Made by a program: the position numbers and the translations under genes | Origin: Moraxella sp. VT-16-12 | GTDB taxonomy: Bacteria; Pseudomonadota; Gammaproteobacteria; Pseudomonadales; Moraxellaceae | NCBI RefSeq assembly: GCF_002224245.2 | Contig: NZ_NKHK02000002.1 | Coordinates: 124,001-188,000, forward strand | Length of the DNA stretch: 64,000 nt | Direction of reading: 5' to 3' | Notes under the pieces: model-generated | What the model was told of the DNA's origin: nothing | Database searches by the model: none | What the model saw: only the letters and a program-made list of their open reading frames with translations | Shown here: piece by piece, positions 35,518 through 43,969 of the stretch | Position numbering within the stretch: position 1 is the stretch's first letter | Layout of the letters: each line of letters starts with the position of its first letter

Positions 35518-36021
35518 CTATTTGCATTCTGATGGCACATATCGCTGTGGCAGGGTGGCAGCTGTGCTAGGAACGCCCACAAAACCATTCGCCGTTGCCC
35601 CTGCTGACAGACAACGCCACTCTGTCTGTGCCTGTGGTGGTGTAAACCGCGCTGTACCAACAGGTAATATTGTACCACGAGGTGCATTAGGCACAAAATG
35701 CAATATACCACCTCCTGCACTAGCTGGTGTGGTAATGGTAATTACCCCTGTGGCAGGGTCAATGACCGCTCCACTGGTATTGGCAGTAACAACAGTTGCT
35801 GTAAATCCTTGGGAATAACCCTGTGTACTAGAAGTTGGATTGCCTGCTGCAAGATTATCTTGCACATGCAACTTGAGAGAACTGGCAACAGTAATGCCCT
35901 CAGACACCCTAGCACGCACCGTATAGTCCTGATAAGCAGGTAAAGCAATGGCCGCCAAAATACCAATAATAGCAATCACAATCATCAGCTCAATCAATGT
36001 AAAGCCTTGCTCAATCTTCAT
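35518..36021 (-). CDS. Type IV major-type pilin, second (promoter-distal) copy
   Basis: 167 residues. Leader MKIEQG; the mature protein starts [20 protein letters not shown] and [15 protein letters not shown]. The C-terminal disulfide loop is set by Cys in TEWRC and PSECK. The N-terminal ~37 mature residues equal those of the neighbouring pilin, but the codons differ at many synonymous sites and the globular domain is divergent. Codon use is ordinary, unlike the strongly biased first copy. RBS GGAG is present, but I see no sigma-54 promoter in the 125 bases before it, and a terminator hairpin lies upstream. It may be weakly expressed, by read-through or another promoter, and paired with the TfpX-like protein downstream. 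Confidence 0.93.
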   Translation of the reverse strand: MKIEQGFTLIELMIVIAIIGILAAIALPAYQDYTVRARVSEGITVASSLKLHVQDNLAAGNPTSSTQGYSQGFTATVVTANTSGAVIDPATGVITITTPASAGGGILHFVPNAPRGTILPVGTARFTPPQAQTEWRCLSAGATANGFVGVPSTAATLPQRYVPSECK

Positions 36022-36059
36022 CTTTTTACTCCAACAAATCGTTGTGTTATCATATCTAT

Positions 36060-36074
36060 ATGCCTATACGGCAT
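36060..36074. repeat. 15-base palindrome between the pilin genes
   Basis: ATGCC-TATAC-GGCAT is an inverted repeat in the spacer upstream of the second pilin gene, about 40 bases before its start. It could be an operator or the remains of a recombination site. Confidence 0.4.
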
Positions 36075-36090
36075 TTACCCACTTATTAGG

Positions 36091-36124
36091 TGCAAAAACC
36101 CCACCAAAAGGCAGGGTTTTTGCG
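36091..36124 (-). terminator. Terminator after the first pilin gene
   Basis: GCAAAAACCC pairs with GGGTTTTTGC around a short loop, just downstream of the first pilin gene in the minus direction. It would limit, but not necessarily abolish, read-through into the second pilin and tfpX. Confidence 0.75.
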
Positions 36125-36145
36125 GCTTGTAGGACAAGCGGTAGA

Positions 36146-36682
36146 TTATTTGCACTCAGAAGGGGCAAAACGGGCTGGTAGAGTACCTGCTGCAAAGCCA
36201 GCAAAGGTAGAAGTTGCACCGTTAGCACCACAACGCCATTCAGTTGCACCGTTAGGTGGGGTGAATGCAGCAGTACCAGTAGGTAGAGCAGTACCAGCAG
36301 GAGCGTTAGGAGTGAAAGTCAAAGTACCGTTACCAGCGTTGGCAGTAGTAGTTACAGTGATGATACCAGTAGCAGCAGCAATATCGGCAGCAGCAACGTT
36401 TGCAGTCGGAGCAGTAGCAGTCAAGCCACTGTTACAGTTAGTACCAGCAGCAGCCACACAGCTAAAACCAGTTGCATAACCAGTAGCTAGACCACGTGGG
36501 TTACCAGATGCTAGGTGATCTTGTACAGAAATCTTAGCAGAGCCAGCTAGAGTGATAGCTTCTGATACACGAGCACGCACAGTGTAGTCTTGATAAGCAG
36601 GTAGAGCAATCGCCGCTAGGATACCAATGATGGCGATAACAATCATCAATTCAATTAGGGTAAAACCTTTTTGAGCATTCAT
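36146..36682 (-). CDS. pilA: Major type IV pilin PilA, first (promoter-proximal) copy
   Basis: 178 residues. Leader MNAQKG, mature start [20 protein letters not shown]. The C-terminal disulfide loop Cys are in TEWRC and PSECK, and a second Cys pair (GFSCVAA, TNCNSG) lies in the middle. The body is Ala/Thr/Gly-rich. Codon choice is strongly biased (GCT, GTA, ACT repeated), the mark of very high expression, and a strong AAGGAG stands 7 bases before the ATG. A sigma-54 promoter lies about 90 bases upstream, and PilS-PilR are encoded in this window. This should be the fibre subunit for adhesion, twitching and DNA uptake. Confidence 0.95.
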   Translation of the reverse strand: MNAQKGFTLIELMIVIAIIGILAAIALPAYQDYTVRARVSEAITLAGSAKISVQDHLASGNPRGLATGYATGFSCVAAAGTNCNSGLTATAPTANVAAADIAAATGIITVTTTANAGNGTLTFTPNAPAGTALPTGTAAFTPPNGATEWRCGANGATSTFAGFAAGTLPARFAPSECK

Positions 36683-36704
36683 AATGAACTCCTTCGTTCA
36701 TGGT

Positions 36705-36716
36705 GGGCATTTGCCC
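36705..36716. repeat. Short palindrome in the pilA leader
   Basis: GGGCA-TT-TGCCC lies in the untranslated leader between the sigma-54 promoter and the pilA ribosome-binding site. It could form a small 5' hairpin that stabilises the message, or bind a protein. Confidence 0.4.
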
Positions 36717-36771
36717 GTTAGTTAAAATCTACAAGAAATCTGTTTTTTGTTCTTGCTTACACCCAAACTGT

Positions 36772-36787
36772 TGCAGATGATATGCCA
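36772..36787 (-). promoter_or_regulatory. Sigma-54 promoter of pilA
   Basis: Read on the minus strand, TGGCATATCATCTGCA matches the -24/-12 consensus TGGCAYR-N4-TTGCW at all defined positions but one. The predicted start near 36760 leaves a leader of about 78 bases. PilR, the usual activator of pilin sigma-54 promoters, is encoded at 43970-45604. Confidence 0.8.
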
Positions 36788-37130
36788 ACTTTTAATATCC
36801 ATGCCAAAATGGCAAATTAAAATGTTAAGGAACTGTAACTTTGATTAAAACATCGGCAGTTTGACAAATTTTGAGTAAATTTTGCAATCATTTTTTAAGA
36901 TTTTTAAAAAAATCGTGGCGTAATGATGATTTTTTGTAAAATTTAGCCCCACATCGCCCCACCAATGCCAATGCCCCTAAATGACAATTTTTGTCAGCAT
37001 ACGCCTGAAATGTAAGCGTAACATTTGCAAAATCCGCCACTACCGTTAGGGCTGTTATCGTTTTGTCAAAAATACTTGGTAAATTGTTATCAAATGGTAA
37101 AAAGCGAGTAAACACTTGTCATTTTGGCAT
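36788..37130. other. AT-rich spacer upstream of pilA, no gene seen
   Basis: About 340 bases between the pilA promoter and the terminator of the small lipoprotein gene. It should contain the PilR enhancer sites for pilA, but I could not identify these by eye. No plausible coding frame. Confidence 0.5.
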
Positions 37131-37156
37131 AAAAAACCCTGATAAACATCAGGGCT
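37131..37156 (-). terminator. Terminator of the small lipoprotein gene
   Basis: On the minus strand CCCTGAT-GTTT-ATCAGGG is followed by six T, about 20 bases after the lipoprotein stop codon. Confidence 0.85.
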
Positions 37157-37175
37157 GTGAGCGGTGTGCCAAAAA

Positions 37176-37472
37176 TTAGTACTTTTGGTCTTCGGACACA
37201 CGGTCTTCGGCTTTCAGCTCGCCATCAGTTTGAGTGTCTGCCGTTTGGTCGGCTTTTGGCTCATCTGTCTTTGCAGGCTCATCGCTTTTGCTTTCGTCAG
37301 CTTTTGGTGCTGTATCGCTGGCTGGCTGGGTTTGGGCAGCGGCTTCGGCTTCTTTGGCGACTTGCTCGGTGGTGGCTTTGTCAGCTTCTGGGGCAGGCTC
37401 TTGTTTTGGCTTAGAGCAAGCCACCAAAATCAATGCCACAGCAATACCGCCTAGGACATATCTTAGTTTCAT
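37176..37472 (-). CDS. Small acidic, low-complexity lipoprotein
   Basis: 98 residues. Lipoprotein signal with lipobox ILVAC (Cys at about residue 19). The remainder is almost all Ala, Glu, Lys, Asp, Pro, Thr and Gln with repeated SDEPAKTDEPKADQT-like phrases, so the mature protein is probably extended and disordered. Such proteins can act as surface or periplasmic spacers; no function can be given. Monocistronic with its own terminator. Confidence 0.75.
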   Translation of the reverse strand: MKLRYVLGGIAVALILVACSKPKQEPAPEADKATTEQVAKEAEAAAQTQPASDTAPKADESKSDEPAKTDEPKADQTADTQTDGELKAEDRVSEDQKY

Positions 37473-37704
37473 GTTTTACTCCACAAATAACACGCACAAG
37501 GCGTAATGGGTCAGAATAATGGCAATTTATCATACATTGATTTATAAAAATTTGGTCGCATTTGTTTGATGCCCCCATAAATTACCATGATGTCTTAGTT
37601 TATCAGATACCGCACATTTCACAAGCCCCAACCATAAAATGTAACAAAAAGTAACAAAGCCTTGATGATGGATTTGGGCTTGATAAATGGCGGTACTGTG
37701 TCTA

Positions 37705-38901
37705 TTAATTATCCAGTGCTTTGATGGCAGGCAGCTCTTTACCTTCTACAAACTCCAAAAACGCTCCGCCACCTGTGGACAAATAATCTATTTTATCTGC
37801 CACGCCGTATTTATCAATGGCAGCTAAGGTGTCGCCACCGCCTGCAATGCTAAATCCTGCACTGTCAGCGACCGCTTGACAAATAATGGCAGTACCTTCG
37901 CCAAATGCGTCCACTTCAAACACGCCCACCGGACCATTAAATAAGATGGTTTTGGCGTTGATGATATGTTTGGCAAGCTGTTTGGCACTGTCTGGGGCGA
38001 TGTCTAATATCATGTCGTTTTCACCAATCTCATCTACCGATTTGATGATGGCGGTCGCTTTGGCAAGTGAACCCAAAAAGTCATCAAAATCAATCTCACC
38101 TTTGTTCGCCACCACCACATGAGTGGGTAGCAAAATTTGGGTTTTGCTCATGATGTCTTTGGCAGTGTCCACAAGGTCGCTTTCATATAAAGAAGCACCG
38201 ACATTTTTACCACTGGCAACCAAAAAGGTGTTGGCAATACCGCCACCCACCAAGATGCTATCGCAAATTTGGGCAAGGCTGTTTAATACATCTAGCTTGG
38301 TAGAAACTTTTGAGCCACCCACGATTGCCAAGACTGGCTTGGTGGGATTATCCAACGCTTTGGCAAGTGCATCAAGCTCAGCAGAGAGTAAATTACCAGC
38401 ACAAACAGGTTTGCCATCTTTGATACACGCTTTGATGACCCCTTCGGTTGATGCTTGGGCTCGGTGTGCTGTACCAAATGCGTCCATCACAAACACATCA
38501 CACAAATTGGCATAGTGTTGTGATAACTCTGGGCTGTTTTTCTTTTCGCCCACATTAAAGCGGACATTTTCAAGCAGCACCAACTCGCCTGCTTGTACTA
38601 ACACGCCGTTTTGTAAATAATCGGTGCTAAATGCCACATTGACGCCTAATTTATCCGCCAAATAAGTTGCAATCGGTGCCAGTGAATATTTGCTTTCAGG
38701 TTCACCTTCAGTAGGTCTACCCAAATGCGAACACACAATTACCCCTGCCCCTTTATCAAGACAAGTTTTGATGGTAGGCAAAGATGCCTGCAAGCGAACA
38801 TCGCTCATAATCACGCCATCTTTAATGGGGACGTTTAAATCTTCACGGATAAGGACGGTTTTGCCTTTTAAATCAAGTTCGGACAAATAAGTGATGGTCA
38901 T
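37705..38901 (-). CDS. pgk: Phosphoglycerate kinase
   Basis: 398 residues. Transfers phosphate between 1,3-bisphosphoglycerate and ADP in glycolysis/gluconeogenesis. Conserved segments: [70 protein letters not shown] and the Gly-rich [14 protein letters not shown]. Complete and normal in length. The expected partners gapA and fba are not adjacent. Confidence 0.97.
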   Translation of the reverse strand: MTITYLSELDLKGKTVLIREDLNVPIKDGVIMSDVRLQASLPTIKTCLDKGAGVIVCSHLGRPTEGEPESKYSLAPIATYLADKLGVNVAFSTDYLQNGVLVQAGELVLLENVRFNVGEKKNSPELSQHYANLCDVFVMDAFGTAHRAQASTEGVIKACIKDGKPVCAGNLLSAELDALAKALDNPTKPVLAIVGGSKVSTKLDVLNSLAQICDSILVGGGIANTFLVASGKNVGASLYESDLVDTAKDIMSKTQILLPTHVVVANKGEIDFDDFLGSLAKATAIIKSVDEIGENDMILDIAPDSAKQLAKHIINAKTILFNGPVGVFEVDAFGEGTAIICQAVADSAGFSIAGGGDTLAAIDKYGVADKIDYLSTGGGAFLEFVEGKELPAIKALDN

Positions 38902-39000
38902 GGGCGTTCCTTTAATTTCATCAAAAAATTAAAATAAAAATCAGCCTATTCTAGCATAATTTTGGATACTTTTATCATTTTTGACCATGAAAAATGAAAA

Positions 39001-39657
39001 TCAATACCACGCCTGCAAATACCTATCCCAAGCTCGGCATTTGATGGCAATATCAGACAAGCCATGCCCCATGATGTCGGCGGTGATGGCGATATAATCC
39101 AGTCTTGCTCCTGCCAGATTGTCTCGCAATATGGGGGCATTATCCAAAGTAATCCCACCAATCACGCACAGCGGAAAACCCAAAGCGGACGCACGTTTTA
39201 GGCTATCAGGACTGACAGTTTTGGCTCGTGGTTTGGTGATGGATGTAAACACCGTTCCCATCGCCCCATAAGTTGCCCCGTCTTTTTTGGCTTCCTTAAA
39301 TAGTGCCATATCGCCATGACACGTTCGCCCAATCACCACACCATCGCCCAGTATTTGGCGTGCCACTCTTAGACTGCCATCTCGTTGCCCCAAATGCAAT
39401 CCTGTACCAAAATGAGACGCAAGCTCCAAATTATCATTCATCACCACGTCCACACCATAGCGGTCAGCCAAACTCACCAAAAGCTCTGCTTCTTGGTATA
39501 AGCTCACAAGGTCTTGTAAAAGCGTGTTTTTTCGACGGATTTGCAACAATGACACCACACCTGTATCAAGGACACGCTCCAATTTATCCAATAGAGTATC
39601 TATGGGGTCATCATTGGTCAATAAATACAGCTTAGGTGGCAAATTTTGTTTGGTCAT
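39001..39657 (-). CDS. ThiE/TenI-like thiamine phosphate synthase family protein
   Basis: 218 residues from ATG 39657, which has AAGG in place; an in-frame codon 15 bases upstream is less likely. The TIM-barrel signatures are VDVVMNDNLELA, GLHLGQRDGSL, ATYGAMGTVFTS-TKPRA and VIGGITLDNAP. Authentic ThiE joins HMP-PP and HET-P to thiamine phosphate. Some sites differ from the classic form (VQLREK reads LLQIRRKN, and the C-terminal VSAI segment reads AITADI), so it may be a divergent ThiE or a TenI-like protein. No other thi gene and no TPP riboswitch adjoins it. Confidence 0.78.
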   Translation of the reverse strand: MTKQNLPPKLYLLTNDDPIDTLLDKLERVLDTGVVSLLQIRRKNTLLQDLVSLYQEAELLVSLADRYGVDVVMNDNLELASHFGTGLHLGQRDGSLRVARQILGDGVVIGRTCHGDMALFKEAKKDGATYGAMGTVFTSITKPRAKTVSPDSLKRASALGFPLCVIGGITLDNAPILRDNLAGARLDYIAITADIMGHGLSDIAIKCRAWDRYLQAWY

Positions 39658-39736
39658 GGCACACCTTGACAAAAATAGGCAAAAATTGTCTTATTTTCCC
39701 AAAAATTTTCACCCATGTCAAAAACACTCACCACAA

Positions 39737-39766
39737 AAAAAGACTTGGCACACACCAAGTCTTTAT
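39737..39766 (-). terminator. Terminator after pbpG
   Basis: AAAGACTTGG pairs with CCAAGTCTTT around six bases and is followed by a T run on the minus strand. It lies 13 bases after the pbpG stop and separates it from the thiE-like gene. Confidence 0.88.
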
Positions 39767-39778
39767 ATCTGGGCAACA

Positions 39779-40966
39779 TCAGTTGAGATAAGCCAGTTGG
39801 GTTAGGATGTTTTCAGCGTCATTCCAACGGTTGTTAGAAGCACTTGCCCCCAATAGCACCACCACCGCAGGACGATTATTAACGTGTGTCTCCATCACCA
39901 CACAGTAGCCCGCTTCACGGATATAACCCGTCTTAGATGCTCCAATGGGATAGTTGCCTGCACGCACCAAACGGCTGGTGTTATTAGCTTTATAGACACG
40001 AGAGCCAAAATTGTAGTTTTGGATATGAAAATCATAGCTGCTAGAAGTTGAAAAACTACGCACTTGTTGATAGCGGTTATCGCCATTGATGGTACGCATC
40101 ATCTTAACAAGATCAGATGCTGATGACACGTTGCGTGGGTCTAGCCCTGATGAATCTGAAAAACTGGTTTGGGTCATGCCAAGACTGGCTGCTTTTTGGT
40201 TCATCGCTGAAATAAAGGCTTGATAACCCCCCGGATAAGTACGAGCTAGGGCTTTGGCAGCAGGGTTTTCTGACTTCATGAGCATCAGTAGCATAAACTC
40301 ACTGCGACTCATGCGGTCGCCTGCTTTTAATTTGGTGCTGGCCTTTTTTGCCCCAACCAAATCAGAAGCGATGAGCGTAATCTCTTCACCCATATTAAGA
40401 TCTGCATCCACCAACACCATTGCAGTCATCACTTTGGTGATGGAAGCAATAGAACGTTTGGCGTTGGTGTTTTTTTCGTAAATGGGCTGACCTGTTTGCA
40501 AGTCAATCACCGCCACGGCTGCCGAACTGGGACTAACCGCCAAGCGACCCAAACTGCCATAACTGGCACCATAACCATTATAAGTGTTGTAAGTTTGGGT
40601 GTTTTGGGTGCTGTTTTGATTAAAACTATTGGCCGTGCCAGTATATGCCTCACTATATGTATAGCTTGGTGTGGTGCTTTGCACGCTTGGGTAAGTGCGA
40701 GTGGTAACGTTGGTCGTGGTGGCAGTGGTAGATGCTGTTGGTGCTGGTACCTGAGTGGTATTAGTTTGGACATAACGGTGCACTTCGGGGCGACTTGGGA
40801 CATTGTGCACCTTAACCGCCTTCATGCTATCGGCATTACCTTTACCAATATAGATGGTTTTTTGTTGGCTGTCATCAATTAATAACGCCTGTGCCGGTGT
40901 TATGCCAACAAAAACCAATGCCAAGCCAAGAGATGTACTAAGCTGTTTTTTTGAAAAAGTATTCAT
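39779..40966 (-). CDS. pbpG: D-alanyl-D-alanine endopeptidase (PBP7 type)
   Basis: 395 residues. Signal peptide (MNTFSKKQLSTSLGLALVFV, ending near AQA). The peptidase S11 motifs are SITK near residue 178 (SxxK), SEN in KSENPAAKALA (SxN) and KTG in GASKTGYIREAGY. Acts in the periplasm cutting DD-crosslinks of peptidoglycan. Between signal peptide and catalytic domain lie about 90 residues rich in Thr, Ser, Asn, Gln and Tyr, not typical of E. coli PBP7 and probably disordered. Monocistronic. Confidence 0.88.
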   Translation of the reverse strand: MNTFSKKQLSTSLGLALVFVGITPAQALLIDDSQQKTIYIGKGNADSMKAVKVHNVPSRPEVHRYVQTNTTQVPAPTASTTATTTNVTTRTYPSVQSTTPSYTYSEAYTGTANSFNQNSTQNTQTYNTYNGYGASYGSLGRLAVSPSSAAVAVIDLQTGQPIYEKNTNAKRSIASITKVMTAMVLVDADLNMGEEITLIASDLVGAKKASTKLKAGDRMSRSEFMLLMLMKSENPAAKALARTYPGGYQAFISAMNQKAASLGMTQTSFSDSSGLDPRNVSSASDLVKMMRTINGDNRYQQVRSFSTSSSYDFHIQNYNFGSRVYKANNTSRLVRAGNYPIGASKTGYIREAGYCVVMETHVNNRPAVVVLLGASASNNRWNDAENILTQLAYLN

Positions 40967-41409
40967 CTTTCACCTACCTTTTTTAAAAGTACGCCAATCA
41001 TCATTGGCATGGATTAAATGATTAAAAATCATTCAATTTATAATCTTGTTTTAACTTTATTATTTTAACACAACATATTTAATTTTCTATTGCCAAAGGT
41101 CGGAAAATTGCGTTAATTTGTAAGAAAGTTTTTATCAGCATTTACGCTAAAATCATGATAATACAACAAAAAATTACCATTTTCATTTATTAAATCAATC
41201 AATTTATATTATATGCTGTTTATCAGTTGATAATGGTTTTTTAATTCAGATACATTTTACCAATAAAACCCATGTATAAATTCGGTATAATATGTTTGTT
41301 AATGTCAGTAATGATATTGCAATTTTAAAGCCAAGCTTATTTATGGATACATTTTTCATCATAAACGCAACATTTAAATGACAATTACCAACCCTACCAA
41401 GGAAAGACC
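40967..41409. other. AT-rich spacer between divergent pbpG and gacA
   Basis: About 440 bases with no plausible gene. A TATAAT at 41286-41291 could be the -10 of gacA, but no convincing -35 precedes it. I saw no clear small-RNA signature. Confidence 0.45.
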
Positions 41410-42048
41410 ATGACCATCAAAGTATTAGTTGTTGACGACCATGAGTTGGTTCGTGTGGGTATCACAAGAATGTTAGACGACCACCCTGAGCTGTGCGTCA
41501 TCGGTGAAGCAGACTGTGGTGAATCTGCGGTTATTGCATCTAGGCAATTATCCCCTAACGTTGTTTTATTAGATGTCAATATGCCAAACATGGACGGCAT
41601 AGAAGCCACTCGCCGCATCAAGCAAGTCAGCGATACCATCAAAATCCTTGCTGTGTCAGGATATAGTGCCGAGCCTTATCCATCATTATTGCTAAAAGCA
41701 GGTGTACATGGCTACATTACCAAAGGCACACCCATTGATGAGATGATAAAAGCCATCAAAAAAGTGCACCAAGGGGGAAAATATTTTAGCCACGAAATCG
41801 CCGAACAGCTTGCCCAAGGCTACCTAGACGACAAAACAGACCCCTTAGCAGTCTTATCAGAACGTGAAAAACAAGTGCTGATGATGGTGGTGAACTGCCA
41901 AAGCCCCCAAGAGATTGCTGAGCAACTGTTTGTTAGTGTCAAAACTGTCAATACTTATCGTTATCGCATTTTTGAAAAACTGGGCGTAGACAGTGATGTC
42001 AAGCTCACTCATTTGGCAATGCGTCATGGACTTATCCAAACCAAATAA
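41410..42048 (+). CDS. gacA: GacA/UvrY-type response regulator (NarL/LuxR class)
   Basis: 212 residues. Receiver domain with acidic pocket VVDDHE, phospho-acceptor Asp55 in VVLLDVNMPNMDG, and the conserved Lys in GYITKGTP. A LuxR-type helix-turn-helix follows (LSEREKQVLMMV, EIAEQLFVSVKTVNTYRYRIFEKLGV). Closest to GacA, which in other gammaproteobacteria activates small RNAs that sequester CsrA/RsmA. The sensor GacS is not here; pilS downstream codes for a different kinase type. AAGGAA stands before the ATG. Confidence 0.9.
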   Translation: MTIKVLVVDDHELVRVGITRMLDDHPELCVIGEADCGESAVIASRQLSPNVVLLDVNMPNMDGIEATRRIKQVSDTIKILAVSGYSAEPYPSLLLKAGVHGYITKGTPIDEMIKAIKKVHQGGKYFSHEIAEQLAQGYLDDKTDPLAVLSEREKQVLMMVVNCQSPQEIAEQLFVSVKTVNTYRYRIFEKLGVDSDVKLTHLAMRHGLIQTK

Positions 42049-42164
42049 CCGCCAAACCATACCGATAAGCACATTTTTACTTTGATTGTATGGATATTTT
42101 TGATAAGGTGTGCCACATACTGATACTTGTGATACACAAATGTTGTTAGATTTGTAAATTTGCC

Positions 42165-43853
42165 ATGTATGCCACTTTTTATCACTACTTAGGTCAAACC
42201 CAACGCATCATCAAATCGTTATGGTTTTATTTTGCTGATGTTTCGGTAGAATCCTTAGCATCTGATGCCAAAGTGCGTCAGGTGGGGCTAATTTATAGTG
42301 TGTATCGCTTTGTCATCAGCACCTTTTTAATGCTGACAAGTTATGCAGTCATCAAAACCAAAATCGTTGCTTCTGCACCCAGCTTGGTAGAATCCATGCT
42401 TGTTAGCAGCTACTTGGTGCTTAGTTTGTTTTTGCTGGTGCTGTTTTATATCGTACCCACATTTGCCAGACGGCAATTACTGCTTGGTTTTTTTGCTGAT
42501 ATTATTCTTTTGACTGCCTACTCCATTCATGGTAATATTAGCGATTTACAAATCATTTTGCTTTATATGATTGTGGTATCTGCCAGTTTTATGGTGTTAC
42601 CACTGTCTCAGGCTGGGATTTTGATTACATTTAGTGTGATTGCGATTTTATATCAGCATATTTTTCAGTCATTTTCATCACGAGATTTTGGCTTAACATT
42701 GAGCGAAAGCCTACTGTTGTCTATTTGTATGGTAGCAGTGGGCTTTTTGAGCTGGTCGGTGTCCCAGCGTTTGACCAATGCCGAAAAATCCATCGCCAAG
42801 CAAGCCCAAGAAGTAGAAAAACTCAATATCATCAATCACATTGTCGTCAAAAACATGGTTAATGGCGTATTGGTCATTAACGAAAACAGAGACATTGTGA
42901 TGGTAAATGAGACCGCCAGACGCTTGTTACGCCTGCCACATGCTGACCTAGACATTTACAGCTCTCCCAAAAAGATGGTGGATTTGGCACGCCTTATCGT
43001 GGAGCTACACCCTGCACTCATACGCTGGTACCGCACCATCAACCCAAATTTAACCGTCTCGTGGGTTTATGAACTGCCTCCTCACCGCAACAACACCTCA
43101 GACAAACTTCGCTTAAATAACCGCCCCTTATCCACCTATGGTCAGCTTATCATCATAGAAGACATCGGACGAGAGCAAAGCCACGCCCAAAAGCTCAAAC
43201 TAGAAAGCCTAGGACAACTGTCCGCCAGCATCGCTCACGAAATCAGAAATCCCCTTGGGGCGATTAGTCAAGCCAGTCAGCTTCTGATGGAAAATGCCAA
43301 AGATGGTGATGATACTGAGCTGTATCAGATGATTTTTCAGCAAACTCGCCGTGTCAATGACATCATTCAAGACGTGCTTAGTTTGTCTCGCCAAGAAATC
43401 CCTGAACAAGAAGCCATCAACCTGCACCGTTGGATAAATGATTTTGTGGCACAGCATTATTATGACAAAAACATCCTAATCTACACCCCACAACATCAAA
43501 ACATCATCATTTATTTTGACCCAAATCATCTTGAACAAATCATGATAAATTTGGTCAATAACGCCCTACGCCACACCATACCCACCATCGGCAGAGCAGA
43601 TGTAGAGATACACATTCATGCTTATTCAAACGAACAAGCATTGATTGATGTGATTGATAATGGCGATGGCGTACCTGATAACGAAATCTCACAGTTATTC
43701 CACCCATTTTTTACCACCAGCAAAAAAGGCACGGGACTTGGGCTATATCTGTCGCAATCATTTAGCGAAGCCAATAATGCCAAAATCCGCTACCTAAAAG
43801 ACACACGTAGTTGTTTTCGTGTGATTGCTTCCACCCAAAGACGCACAGGGTAA
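42165..43853 (+). CDS. pilS: Sensor histidine kinase PilS
   Basis: 562 residues. Six hydrophobic helices occupy about residues 35-205, then a PAS-like segment, then the kinase core: H-box SASIAHEIRNPLGAISQASQ (His near 357), N-box NLVNNALRH, G1 DVIDNGDGVPDN and G2 GTGLGLYLSQ. This membrane layout and the adjacent pilR identify PilS, which in Pseudomonas senses PilA levels in the inner membrane and adjusts pilA transcription through PilR. The stretch before the ATG is short (115 bases after gacA). Confidence 0.93.
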   Translation: MYATFYHYLGQTQRIIKSLWFYFADVSVESLASDAKVRQVGLIYSVYRFVISTFLMLTSYAVIKTKIVASAPSLVESMLVSSYLVLSLFLLVLFYIVPTFARRQLLLGFFADIILLTAYSIHGNISDLQIILLYMIVVSASFMVLPLSQAGILITFSVIAILYQHIFQSFSSRDFGLTLSESLLLSICMVAVGFLSWSVSQRLTNAEKSIAKQAQEVEKLNIINHIVVKNMVNGVLVINENRDIVMVNETARRLLRLPHADLDIYSSPKKMVDLARLIVELHPALIRWYRTINPNLTVSWVYELPPHRNNTSDKLRLNNRPLSTYGQLIIIEDIGREQSHAQKLKLESLGQLSASIAHEIRNPLGAISQASQLLMENAKDGDDTELYQMIFQQTRRVNDIIQDVLSLSRQEIPEQEAINLHRWINDFVAQHYYDKNILIYTPQHQNIIIYFDPNHLEQIMINLVNNALRHTIPTIGRADVEIHIHAYSNEQALIDVIDNGDGVPDNEISQLFHPFFTTSKKGTGLGLYLSQSFSEANNAKIRYLKDTRSCFRVIASTQRRTG

Positions 43854-43969
43854 ACGCTCAAAAAATAAACATATTGACACTCAAACGGTATGATTTTTGT
43901 ATCAAACTTAAACTTTGTGTAAAAATGCTTTATAATAGCAAGATTAGAATAATTTGAGATTTTCTTACC

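Noticed and set aside
36090-36479. Plus-strand Ala/Val/Pro-rich open frame
   Set aside because: Antisense of the biased pilA codons; no ribosome-binding site and low-complexity composition.
35518-36682. Invertible pilin switch of the Moraxella bovis type
   Set aside because: The two pilins point the same way and no Piv-like invertase is in the window, so site-specific inversion between them cannot exchange expression.
37157-37506. Several plus-strand frames opposite the small acidic lipoprotein
   Set aside because: Shadows of an Ala/Glu/Lys-rich gene that has a clear signal peptide and terminator on the minus strand.
39658-39736. TPP riboswitch before the thiE-like gene
   Set aside because: The spacer is only about 80 bases beyond a terminator and lacks the conserved CUGAGA-type core.
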